A stretch of 13,781 nucleotides of DNA from an uncultured Lachnospiraceae bacterium (GTDB taxonomy: Bacteria; Bacillota; Clostridia; Lachnospirales; Lachnospiraceae): positions 1-13,781 of the forward strand of contig CAJTXH010000074.1 in assembly GCA_910580005.1 (NCBI GenBank), written 5' to 3'. The position numbers and the translations under genes were made by a program. Each line of letters starts with the position of its first letter. Position 1 is the first letter of the stretch. The notes below the pieces were generated by a model. The model worked only from the letters and a program-made list of their open reading frames with translations. It had not been told where the DNA came from and made no database searches. This document shows positions 5,446-12,049 of this stretch, one piece after another.

Positions 5446-5474
5446 AATATAACACATTTTCCGACACATGGCAA
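5446..5474 (-). promoter_or_regulatory. Promoter of the toxin gene
   Basis: TTGCCA (5474-5469), a 17-base spacer and TATATT (5451-5446), with TGT before the -10 (extended -10). The predicted start is near 5440. It resembles the antitoxin promoter (TTGCAT, 17, TAATAT, TGC), as expected if both ends of the cassette came from an inverted duplication. Confidence 0.7.
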
Positions 5475-5479
5475 TTAAA

Positions 5480-5514
5480 ATTAATACTCAAAAGCTCCTT
5501 TACCAGTTCTCTTT
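5480..5514 (+). repeat. Direct repeat copy 2 of the tape-measure 3' end
   Basis: This is the partner of 5066-5100, 414 bases away, and forms the 3' end and stop codon of the larger tape-measure remnant. The toxin promoter -35 begins 6 bases beyond it. Confidence 0.7.
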
Positions 5515-6725
5515 CTGAAATCACTGTCTTTATTCCTTACAGCCTTGAAAACATTCTCTCCGTCAATCTGTACAACCACATCACCGCCACCGCCAGAACT
5601 TGCCATAACCGCCATTACAGCGTTATAAACCGCTGGATAAACTGCGTCTGCAATGCCGTCTGTAATCTGCTGGTTGTTAGCTACAACGGACTGTCCGTTA
5701 TCAAACTGTCCCATGATTTCCCCATGTGAAGCCCTGAACCTTAAAACGCCCGAACCTTGCACGTTTTTTGAAAGCTTCTTCAAGCCTGCTTGCTGTGCTT
5801 TCGGCACTAGCCTGCACAAACTGGGATGTCTTCTTAGGAATTTCAGCAAAGCTTTCGGCAATAGAAGTGCTTGTGCTTTGTATCTTTTCTTCTATGAAAT
5901 TAGATTTTGTTGTATTGCTATTGCCAGTATTTACATTTAAACTGTTCGCTGTAGCCTGGACTTCTTCCATCTGCTTTTTAACTTTGCTTATTTTTTCTTC
6001 TGTGCTGCTTATCGCTTTTTCTGTTTCACTTACGCCCCTGTCAAGAGCACCAAGCCTGTTTTCAAATTCACTTATAAGGTATGAAAACCTTGTAAATGCC
6101 GCTTCCATCACTGTAGTTATCCAGTCAATTTTATTGTCTGCGTATGAAGACATGATGCTCCACATGGTGCTATGTTCGCTTTCTATATTTTCAAATATTT
6201 CTGTAAAAGCATCATTGAATGGGCTTGCAATATCATTTTCAATCCATTCTGGTATTGGTGATAATGTATCTTGCATACTTCCCCACATACCACTTAGTTT
6301 ATCTGTAATGTCAGAACAGAAGCTATCGAAATTCCCTGTAATTTCATCACTGACATTCTCCTTAATCCATCCAGGTATTTCTTTTAAAGTTTCTTGCCAC
6401 TCTTTGGAATACTCTTCGTACTTAGTAGTCATCTCTATATTTGTGGTATCAAATATTTCCAGAAGGTTTGCCTTCATATCCTCAAAATCTTTTTGGATAG
6501 GCTGTACTTACTGTGCTTTCAAACCACTTGGCAAGGTCAGTCCATGCCTTTTGTATCTCCTTAACTGTGTCAGAGTACTTTGTCGTAGTCTTTTTATTGC
6601 TGGCTGTGACTGTAGTGCCACTGTTTGAATTGCCTTGCAAATTTCTTATAATTTCCTTTATATAAGGCATGATAGTGTCTTCTATTGCCTGTTTCACCCC
6701 GTCAGCTATATGTAGCTTGCGGCCG
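5481..6725 (-). pseudogene. Phage tape-measure protein remnant
   Basis: Three pieces in different frames read as one decayed gene. About 6725-6500 gives IADGVKQAIEDTIMPYIKEI and KAWTDLAKWFESTV. A +1 shift near 6510 leads into QPIQKDFEDMKANLLEIFD and a long helical repeat region (PGWIKENVSDEI, SPIPEWIENDI, then a coiled coil), typical of tape-measure proteins that set tail length. A second break near 5740-5770 leads to RASHGEIMGQFDNGQSVVAN, the conserved C-terminal signature, ending TGKGAFEY. Intact tape-measure proteins are usually several hundred to over a thousand residues with membrane segments; the N-terminal part is missing. The upstream junction joins it to the end of a small head-tail gene, evidence of a large deletion. 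It is non-functional as it stands. Confidence 0.75.
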
Positions 6726-6941
6726 TTCTTCAAACTCAATATCATTGTCCGAAAATGGTAATGGTTCAACGACTTCTTCTGCAAGCCTGATCAGAGGCTT
6801 TTTCTGCCTGTTGTTATTACTTGACAATTCTTTTAATCTTTCCTCACTGACTTTTAATCCGTTGTGGGGAAAAATATCTCCAGCATTGTATGGGTAGTTA
6901 TCGTCCTGCAAATCTGTAAAAAAGTGAATTACTTCATACAT
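6702..6941 (-). CDS. Small prophage protein (79 aa), C-terminus altered by a deletion junction
   Basis: It begins MYEVIHFFTDLQDDNYPYNA and continues GDIFPHNGLKVSEERLKELS, SNNNRQKKPLIRLAEEV. I associate this pattern with short proteins found after the capsid genes in Firmicutes siphophages; the molecular role is not known to me. The ribosome site CAGGAG lies inside the end of the preceding small gene and the ATG follows that gene's stop by 4 bases, so the two are translationally coupled. The last residues (about EERPQATYS) run into the tape-measure remnant in another frame, so the natural end may be lost. It is probably expressed only if the prophage promoter is still read. Confidence 0.6.
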   Translation of the reverse strand: MYEVIHFFTDLQDDNYPYNAGDIFPHNGLKVSEERLKELSSNNNRQKKPLIRLAEEVVEPLPFSDNDIEFEERPQATYS

Positions 6942-6945
6942 TTAA

Positions 6946-7095
6946 TCACGCTCCTGTATCTTCAAAAGATGCCGCTGCTGCTCCGCCTCCAATTGTGCCT
7001 TTAATTACTCCATCAATTCTCTCTGCAAACAGCGTAATTCCAGACGCTGCCGTCATTTCTGCGGTCATGGTCTTGTAATCCGGTTCTTCGTGCAT
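6946..7095 (-). CDS. Small prophage protein or 3' remnant (49 aa)
   Basis: The frame reads MHEEPDYKTMTAEMTAASGI, then TLFAERIDGVIKGTIGGGAA and ends SFEDTGA. Composition and codon use look coding, and it is spaced perfectly to the next gene, whose ribosome site it overlaps. No good ribosome site precedes the ATG at 7095 and an in-frame stop lies just upstream, so it may be the 3' part of a longer structural gene cut by a rearrangement. I cannot name the family. Confidence 0.45.
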   Translation of the reverse strand: MHEEPDYKTMTAEMTAASGITLFAERIDGVIKGTIGGGAAAASFEDTGA

Positions 7096-7109
7096 GCGCT
7101 CTGATTTAC

Positions 7110-7154
7110 GTCATTTCTCTTGACGTTGCTCTGTTTAATGTCATTTCTCTTGAC
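7110..7154. repeat. Two 15-base direct repeats with dyad symmetry
   Basis: GTCATTTCTCTTGAC occurs identically at 7110-7124 and 7140-7154, with starts exactly 30 bases apart (about three helical turns). Each copy has GTCA and TGAC half-sites separated by 7 bases, like a dimeric repressor operator. The flanking bases are also partly repeated, giving a 30-base unit. Confidence 0.6.
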
Positions 7155-7183
7155 AAAATAAAAAGCACTCATTTCCAAGTGCT
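7155..7183 (-). terminator. Rho-independent terminator
   Basis: On the minus strand, AGCACT (7183-7178) pairs with AGTGCT (7169-7164) around an 8-base loop, then TTTTATTTT follows. It lies 7 bases after the TAG of a degraded frame ending at 7190. Confidence 0.6.
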
Positions 7184-7320
7184 GATTAACTAAAAATATT
7201 TAATTGAACATCTGCAATTACTCAATTCCTTATAATCAATTCCGTATAACGTATCATGTGGAAACCTCATGTAAGTATCTCCGACAATAAATCCATAATC
7301 AAACCTCTTTTCTACAAGCG

Positions 7321-7347
7321 AAAAAGCACCACCATTTCTGGCGGTGC
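7321..7347 (-). terminator. Strong rho-independent terminator of a prophage operon
   Basis: On the minus strand, GCACCGCCA (7347-7339), a GAAA loop and TGGTGGTGC (7334-7326) form a 9-bp stem with one G-U, followed immediately by TTTTT. It is placed to end the operon that starts at about 8062. Confidence 0.8.
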
Positions 7348-7454
7348 ATCTGGGAACTTTTGATGAAGACCTTGTATGTTGGCAAGTTTCATCTGTTGAG
7401 GTTTTACCTCAATTATGATTGTAGCAAAAATTTTTTGGACATATAGGACAACTT

Positions 7455-7839
7455 TTATTTTTCATCTATAAATCTGTAAAACGCTTTCTTAATACTATCC
7501 TCTGTGTTTCCTCCCCCCTATGTAATCTGCCACCTTTCTCCAGGATAAATTTTCAATACCATCTTGCGAATTTTCGGGCATAGCAGGTTTGTAAACAACA
7601 GTTTGGATTGTCCCGTCCTGTTTCCACTGCTTACAGTAAATTTCCGACATATCATTTTTTGGAAAAATAGCAACATTTCCGTCCATAGGCACATCGTTTG
7701 GGGATACAACGGATACGTCATTTACCATTTTCCCAACCAATCCTTGCGCCTGCGGAATTTGCTGAACTGGCTGTTGTAAACTCTGTTGATAATTCTGCAA
7801 CTGATTCATTCTTTCCATATATGGATTTGGCATATTCAT
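7455..7839 (-). pseudogene. Gln-rich prophage protein, frameshifted at a G run
   Basis: It starts MNMPNPYMERMNQLQNYQQ with a Gln/Pro-rich N-terminus, then GLVGKMVNDVSVVSPNDVPM and DGNVAIFPKNDMSEIYCKQW, KQDGTIQTVVYKP. I associate this with a small protein found in the early structural operon of Firmicutes prophages. At GGGGGGAGG (about 7508-7516) the frame shifts: the zero frame ends RKHRG at 7495, while the +1 frame continues NTEDSIKKAFYRFIDEK to a stop at 7455, clearly the natural end. The extra G suggests slippage in the run, or possibly a sequencing error. The start is uncertain: M at 7839 is 7 bases after the stop of the upstream gene, but no good ribosome site is visible. Confidence 0.55.
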
Positions 7840-7846
7840 CTGCGAA

Positions 7847-8041
7847 TTAAAATTCTGCTGATTCAAATTGCGACCATTGATATATATGGTATATATTTGT
7901 TCCTGCAAGCAAAGCAATTAAAATAAATATAGCAATCCATAGTTTTCTTATGGTACTTTTCAGCTCTTGAAAAATTTCCATGGCAATACTTTTCCCTTCC
8001 TGCTCTGGAATATTTTCTTTCATTTCTGTGTTATCAGCCAT
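7847..8041 (-). CDS. Small one-TM prophage membrane protein (64 aa)
   Basis: An acidic N-terminus (MADNTEMKENIPEQEGKS) and a helix are followed by one membrane segment LWIAIFILIALLAGTNIYHI and a short tail YQWSQFESAEF. Orientation is probably N-in. A strong ribosome site (CAGGAGG, 7 bases from the ATG) and a clear promoter precede it. It is the first gene of the remaining prophage operon, directly upstream of the Gln-rich gene. Relatives I recall have a longer tail after the membrane helix, so the C-terminus may be truncated. Function unknown. Confidence 0.7.
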   Translation of the reverse strand: MADNTEMKENIPEQEGKSIAMEIFQELKSTIRKLWIAIFILIALLAGTNIYHIYQWSQFESAEF

Positions 8042-8068
8042 AACCGACCTCCTGTTCGATATAGTTAT

Positions 8069-8097
8069 ATTCTATAATCAATTTTAATAATAGTCAA
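8069..8097 (-). promoter_or_regulatory. Promoter of the prophage operon starting with the small TM protein
   Basis: TTGACT (8097-8092), a 17-base spacer and TAGAAT (8074-8069). The predicted start is about 8062, leaving a 20-base leader that contains the AGGAGG ribosome site. Confidence 0.65.
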
Positions 8098-8132
8098 CAT
8101 AAAATTTATCAAGGCTCTTTCCGTCTTTAGTT

Positions 8133-8176
8133 ACTACACCATTTTAAAAATTTACTACACCATTCACTACACCATT
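8133..8176 (+). repeat. Three copies of ACTACACCATT at the prophage edge
   Basis: The 11-base unit occurs at 8133-8143, 8154-8164 and 8166-8176 in the same orientation. It lies between the prophage operon and the metA 3' end. One plus-strand frame across copies 2 and 3 reads KFTTPFTTPFGY and stop, like the Thr-Pro-Phe tails of some phage integrases, so this may be a trace of an integrase end or attachment region. Confidence 0.5.
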
Positions 8177-8248
8177 TGGCTATTAAAATACGTGAAATTA
8201 TGTTAAATTTTGTAAATTATCAAAAACCGCCAAAAGTATAAAATTAAC

Positions 8249-9181
8249 CTATTTCCCCATAATCTCCGCCGTATTTATAAACTCAAACGGCGTCTGCTGG
8301 TACACATAGTAGTTAATCCAGTTTGAGTACATTGCGTTTGCTGCTGCCCTCCATGTAAGGTATGGCTTTTTAGACGGGTCATTTCCTGGATAGTAATTTA
8401 CTGGCATTTCTGTATCAATACCTGCTGCAAGGTCTCTCTTATATTCCATGTCAAGTGTAAGCCTGTCATATTCAAGATGTCCAAGCACAAAAATCTGCCT
8501 TGAGTCAGTTGAAACAAGCAGAAGCTCACCTGCCTGTTCTGAGTCAGCCAGGACTATAAGTTCTTTACATGCCTCTATTTCATCATGGTCGACGCATGTA
8601 TTCCTGGAATGTGGTGCATAAAATACATCATCAAACCCCCTTAAAAGTGGTATCCTGCGGTGGTGGACATGATGTTCATATACACCTGATATTTTCTTTG
8701 GAAGCATATGTTTATGTATGCCATAATGGTAATAAAGCCCCGCCTGTGCGCCCCAGCAGATATGCAGTGTTGATGTTACATTTATTTTTGACCATTCCAT
8801 TATCTTTACAAGCTCTTCCCAGTACTGCACCTCTTCATAATCCATATGTTCAATAGGTGCACCTGTAATAATCAGCCCGTCAAATTTTCTTTGTTTCACT
8901 TCGTCAAATGTTTTGTAAAATTCATTAAGATGGCTTTCTGGTGTATGTTTTCCTGTATATGTCGCTGTTGACAAAAAAGTAATATCCATCTGTAATGGTG
9001 TATTTGACAGGCTCCTTAAAAGCTGTACTTCTGTATTTTCTTTTAAAGGCATAAGGTTAAGAACCGCTATATGCAGCGGCCTTATATCCTGTGTAACTGC
9101 CCTTTCTTGATCCATCATAAATATATTTTCTTTTTCCATAACCTTCTTTGCAGGAAGGTTGTTCTTTACTTTAATTGGCAT
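8249..9181 (-). CDS. metA: Homoserine O-acetyltransferase, MetA family (310 aa)
   Basis: It activates homoserine with acyl-CoA in the first committed step of methionine synthesis, in the cytoplasm. From the chosen start at 9181 (ribosome site GAGGCGG just upstream; the frame extends 6 codons further without a site) the numbering matches the family exactly. The catalytic Cys142 is in HICWGAQAG, and His235 and Glu237 are in LGHLEYD. Position 111 is Glu (TGAPIEHMDYEE). In Bacillus cereus MetA Glu111 gives acetyl-CoA specificity, whereas Escherichia coli has Gly and uses succinyl-CoA, so this enzyme is predicted to make O-acetylhomoserine. Length is typical. It follows ligA by 59 bases, probably in one operon; I see no SAM riboswitch or T-box. 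Its 3' side marks the prophage boundary. Confidence 0.95.
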   Translation of the reverse strand: MPIKVKNNLPAKKVMEKENIFMMDQERAVTQDIRPLHIAVLNLMPLKENTEVQLLRSLSNTPLQMDITFLSTATYTGKHTPESHLNEFYKTFDEVKQRKFDGLIITGAPIEHMDYEEVQYWEELVKIMEWSKINVTSTLHICWGAQAGLYYHYGIHKHMLPKKISGVYEHHVHHRRIPLLRGFDDVFYAPHSRNTCVDHDEIEACKELIVLADSEQAGELLLVSTDSRQIFVLGHLEYDRLTLDMEYKRDLAAGIDTEMPVNYYPGNDPSKKPYLTWRAAANAMYSNWINYYVYQQTPFEFINTAEIMGK

Positions 9182-9240
9182 ATTTCCGCCTCTTTCCATA
9201 AAATATTTGTACTGCCAGGGTTAATAAAATATACAGGGAA

Positions 9241-11202
9241 TTAAACTTCTATATTAAATTTTTCTATAAAATCTTCCTCTGTAATTATAGGCACATCTAA
9301 TTCCTTTGCCTTTTTATTTTTAGAAGAATTACTCATTATATCATTATTTATAAGGAAGTTTGTTTTTGAAGTCACGCTCCCTGTAACTTTTCCGCCCCTT
9401 GCTTCAATTAATTCCTTAACAGCGTTCCTGTTGGCAAAAATATTTACTTTTCCTGTAATAACAAAATTCATTCCTGCCATATCTTCTGTAACAGTATTTG
9501 TTTCTTCCTTTTCAAATTCAATTACTTCTAATAAATCATCTATTGTTTTATTGTTCTCTGGTTTTGCAAAAAAACTGGCAAATGATTCCGCAATCACTTC
9601 ACCAATACCATCTATTTCTACAAGTTCTTCTGCATTTGCATTGCGTACCCTGTTAAAATCATTGTCCATATATTTACAAATCATTTTTGCATTTGACAGC
9701 CCTATATTCGGAATGCCAAGGCTGTATACAAACCTTGCTGTTGTAGTTTTCTTTGCATTCTCTGCTGCCTGTACAAGTTTCTCAAAAGACCTTTTGCCAA
9801 AACCTTCCATCTGTGTTATTCCATCCCTGTATTTTTCAAGGCCAAAAAGACCAGCAAGCCCATGCAGGAAGCCTTTTGCTACAAGCTTTTCTATAGTTGC
9901 TTCTGACAGCCCGTCTATATTCATTGCATCCCTGCTTACAAAATGTGCAATTGATTTGATTTTCTTGGCAAGGCATTCCTCATTTTCACATACAAGGACT
10001 TTAACACCATTTTCCTCATGTATAGAAGTCTTTTTGCCACAGACCGGACATTCCTGTGGTATTTTTATATTAGCACTCCTTGTAAGGTTCCCTGCAATCT
10101 GCGGGATTATCATATTAGCTTTGTAAACCTGTATTGTATCGCCCATTCCAAGCTGTAACTGCTCCATAATGCTTAAGTTATGAACACTTGCCCTCGATAC
10201 TGTTGTACCCTCAAGTTCTACTGGCTCAAAAAGCGCTATAGGGTTTATAAGCCCTGTCCTTGATGCACTCCATTCAATCCCTGTAAGTTTTGTATCTGCT
10301 ATTTCATCTTTCCACTTAAATGCTATAGCATTTCTTGGAAATTTAGAAGTATATCCCAGCGAATTGCCATATGCTATGTCATCTAATATAAGAACAAGCC
10401 CGTCCGATGGGAAATCATTTGTGGTTATTTTATTTTCAAACCATTTTACTGTATCTGGAAGATTTTCTGCATCCACTTTTTTATACTCAACAATATCAAA
10501 TCCCTGTTTGGCCAGAAACTCCATTTTATTTGCCTGGGAATTGGCAAAATCCGTATTTTCTGCCTCAACCAGTGCAAATGCATAAAATTCAACATTCCTT
10601 TTAGCTGTTATTTCATTATTTAGCTGCCTTACAGAACCACTGCATAAATTCCTTGGGTTTTTATATCTTTCCTCTTCATCAAGAAGCCCGTTTATACGCT
10701 CAAACTCTGAATAAGATATTACTGCTTCACCCCTTAATACGAGGTTTCCTTTAAACGGGATTTTTAATGGTATATTTTTAAATACTTTTGCATTATTTGT
10801 AATAACTTCGCCAACCTGGCCATTGCCACGGGTAACAGCCTTTAAAAGTTCCCCGCCATTATAAGTCAGGACTATTGTAAGCCCGTCCATTTTCCAGGAA
10901 AGAAGCCCCTCCTTAGAGCCAATCCATGAAACAAGTTCTTCTGTTTCTTTTGTTTTATCCAGTGAAAGCATAGGCGAAGGATGTGTTTCTTTTGGCAGTG
11001 CACTTAACACTTCATATCCTACTTTAACAGTAGGGCTTCCAGCCAGAACCATGCCTGTTTCTTTCTCAAGCCCCAGCAGTTCATCATATAACTTGTCATA
11101 CTCAAAATTGCTCATTATCTCATCTTTACCCTGGTAATAAACTTCTGAAGCTTTATCAAGCTTTGAAGCAAGTTCCTTCATACGGTTTATGCTATCTGTC
11201 AT
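9241..11202 (-). CDS. ligA: NAD+-dependent DNA ligase (653 aa)
   Basis: It seals nicks in duplex DNA during replication and repair, using NAD+. The domains are in the usual order. The N-terminal Ia/adenylation region has SNFEYDKLYDEL, GSPTVKVG and PMLSLDK. The nucleotidyltransferase core has KMDG with the adenylated Lys104 (normally K-x-DG), RGNGQVGE, RGEAV and the later SDGLVL and FKWK. An OB fold has GMGDTIQVYKANMIIPQI. A zinc finger has Cys385, Cys388, Cys405 and Cys410. Helix-hairpin-helix repeats lie at about 425-555 and a BRCT domain at about 575-653 (GMNFVITGKVN). Length is normal. It lies 22 bases after the pseudouridine synthase gene, so the two are probably co-transcribed; the ribosome site is AAGGCGG. 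Confidence 0.96.
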   Translation of the reverse strand: MTDSINRMKELASKLDKASEVYYQGKDEIMSNFEYDKLYDELLGLEKETGMVLAGSPTVKVGYEVLSALPKETHPSPMLSLDKTKETEELVSWIGSKEGLLSWKMDGLTIVLTYNGGELLKAVTRGNGQVGEVITNNAKVFKNIPLKIPFKGNLVLRGEAVISYSEFERINGLLDEEERYKNPRNLCSGSVRQLNNEITAKRNVEFYAFALVEAENTDFANSQANKMEFLAKQGFDIVEYKKVDAENLPDTVKWFENKITTNDFPSDGLVLILDDIAYGNSLGYTSKFPRNAIAFKWKDEIADTKLTGIEWSASRTGLINPIALFEPVELEGTTVSRASVHNLSIMEQLQLGMGDTIQVYKANMIIPQIAGNLTRSANIKIPQECPVCGKKTSIHEENGVKVLVCENEECLAKKIKSIAHFVSRDAMNIDGLSEATIEKLVAKGFLHGLAGLFGLEKYRDGITQMEGFGKRSFEKLVQAAENAKKTTTARFVYSLGIPNIGLSNAKMICKYMDNDFNRVRNANAEELVEIDGIGEVIAESFASFFAKPENNKTIDDLLEVIEFEKEETNTVTEDMAGMNFVITGKVNIFANRNAVKELIEARGGKVTGSVTSKTNFLINNDIMSNSSKNKKAKELDVPIITEEDFIEKFNIEV

Positions 11203-11224
11203 ATATGCACCCGCCTTTCTTTTT

Positions 11225-11932
11225 TTATTTACTATCCAGCTGCTTTTTTAATACGTTTATTTCTTTCTCTGTTAAATGGCGGTATCTGCCTTTTTTAAGC
11301 CCGTCCAGTGTAATGTTCATTACCCTGTCACGCCTAAGATATACCACCTTATACCCGAAATATTCACACATCCGCCTTATCTGGCGGTTAAGCCCCTGTG
11401 TAAGTATTATATGGAAACTGTAATTGTCCTCTTTCCATATTTTACATGGTTTTGTAACCGTATCTAAAACAGGCACTCCTTTTCCCATATCCTCTATAAA
11501 TCTGTCTGTTATCCTATGGTCTGTCCTTACAAAATATTCTTTTTCATGTCCATAACGGCTGCGTAGGATTTGTTCCATAACATCCCCCTGGTTAGTAAGC
11601 AGAAGCAGCCCTTCTGAAGACTGGTCAAGCCTGCCAACAGGATAAATCCTTTTACTATATCCTATGTAATCAATTACATTCATTACTTTAATGCCATTTT
11701 CCTCTGGTGCTGTAGTACAGACAACCCCCTTTGGCTTGTAAAATGCAATAAATATTTCCTCTTTTTCTTTTACAACAGGTATGCCATCAACCGTAACTTC
11801 CATGCCAGGCAGGACTTTTGCCCCTGTCTGCGCAGGAACACCATCTATACATACCCTGCTGCTTAAAAGCATCCTGTCTGCTTCACGCCGTGAACATACA
11901 CCTGCTTCACTTAAAAACTTATTAATCCGCAT
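11225..11932 (-). CDS. rluF: 23S rRNA pseudouridine synthase, RluF-like (235 aa)
   Basis: It has an N-terminal S4 RNA-binding domain (residues 1-50: MRINKFLSEAGVCSRREADR) and a RsuA-family catalytic domain. The active-site Asp103 is in PVGRLDQSSEGLLLLTNQG. The C-terminal motif GLNRQIRRMCEYFGY, then LRRDRVMNITLDGL and YRHLTEKE, is closest to RluF, which modifies U2604 of 23S rRNA, rather than to RsuA or RluB. It lacks the long basic tail of the E. coli enzyme. The ribosome site is poor (GGGG a few bases before the ATG). It is first of three minus-strand genes (rluF, ligA, metA) behind the terminator of the preceding gene. The family is certain; the exact uridine is inferred. Confidence 0.88.
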   Translation of the reverse strand: MRINKFLSEAGVCSRREADRMLLSSRVCIDGVPAQTGAKVLPGMEVTVDGIPVVKEKEEIFIAFYKPKGVVCTTAPEENGIKVMNVIDYIGYSKRIYPVGRLDQSSEGLLLLTNQGDVMEQILRSRYGHEKEYFVRTDHRITDRFIEDMGKGVPVLDTVTKPCKIWKEDNYSFHIILTQGLNRQIRRMCEYFGYKVVYLRRDRVMNITLDGLKKGRYRHLTEKEINVLKKQLDSK

Positions 11933-11984
11933 ATCTTACCCCGTTTCCTGCAATATCTTCCCTATTCTGTTCTTTCTTAACTTA

Positions 11985-12020
11985 AATAAAGGGAAAAGGG
12001 CAAAACAAAAGTTTTGCCCT
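11985..12020 (-). terminator. Strong rho-independent terminator of the membrane-anchored protein gene
   Basis: AGGGCAAAAC (11997-12006) and GTTTTGCCCT (12011-12020) form a perfect 10-bp stem with a 4-base loop. On the minus strand TTTTCCCTTTATTT follows. It lies 30 bases after the stop at 12050. Confidence 0.85.
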
Positions 12021-12049
12021 GCAAGCATAAACAAATATGCAAAACCAGC

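Larger units (their letters stand above)
7096..7454. other. Prophage gap with no intact gene
   Basis: The interval holds two minus-strand terminators, the twin 15-base repeats and a short hairpin (GAGGT-aaa-ACCTC on the minus strand near 7398-7410). A minus-strand frame ending at 7190 (with YGFIVGDTYMRFPHD and GIDYKELSNC) looks protein-like and stops just before a terminator. However, it has no start signal and is crossed by the other terminator, so I read it as a relic. Confidence 0.45.

Noticed and set aside
5346..5474. N-terminal extension of the toxin frame to a 73-aa protein
   Set aside because: The extension crosses the predicted promoter and leader hairpins. The good ribosome site and the membrane-peptide profile both place the start at 5345.
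5768..6628. 286-aa plus-strand open frame
   Set aside because: It is the complement of the tape-measure remnant. The minus strand carries the recognisable C-terminal signature and helix repeats; the plus frame shows no family features.
7065..7172. 35-aa minus-strand frame with a decapeptide repeat
   Set aside because: Its ATG lies in the loop of a terminator hairpin with no ribosome site. The repeats are better described at DNA level.
7312..7392. 26-aa minus-strand peptide starting MKLANIQGLHQKF
   Set aside because: It has no ribosome site and its end is formed by the terminator hairpin and T-tract.
7190..7408. Minus-strand frame with protein-like end (YGFIVGDTYMRF, GIDYKELSNC)
   Set aside because: It lacks a start codon with a ribosome site and is crossed by a strong intrinsic terminator; kept only as a possible relic.
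8133..8176. CRISPR-like short repeats
   Set aside because: The units are 11 bases with unequal spacing of 10 and 1 bases, so this is not a CRISPR array. No cas genes are present.
9431..10126. 231-aa plus-strand open frame inside ligA
   Set aside because: It is a shadow of a highly conserved ligase gene on the opposite strand.
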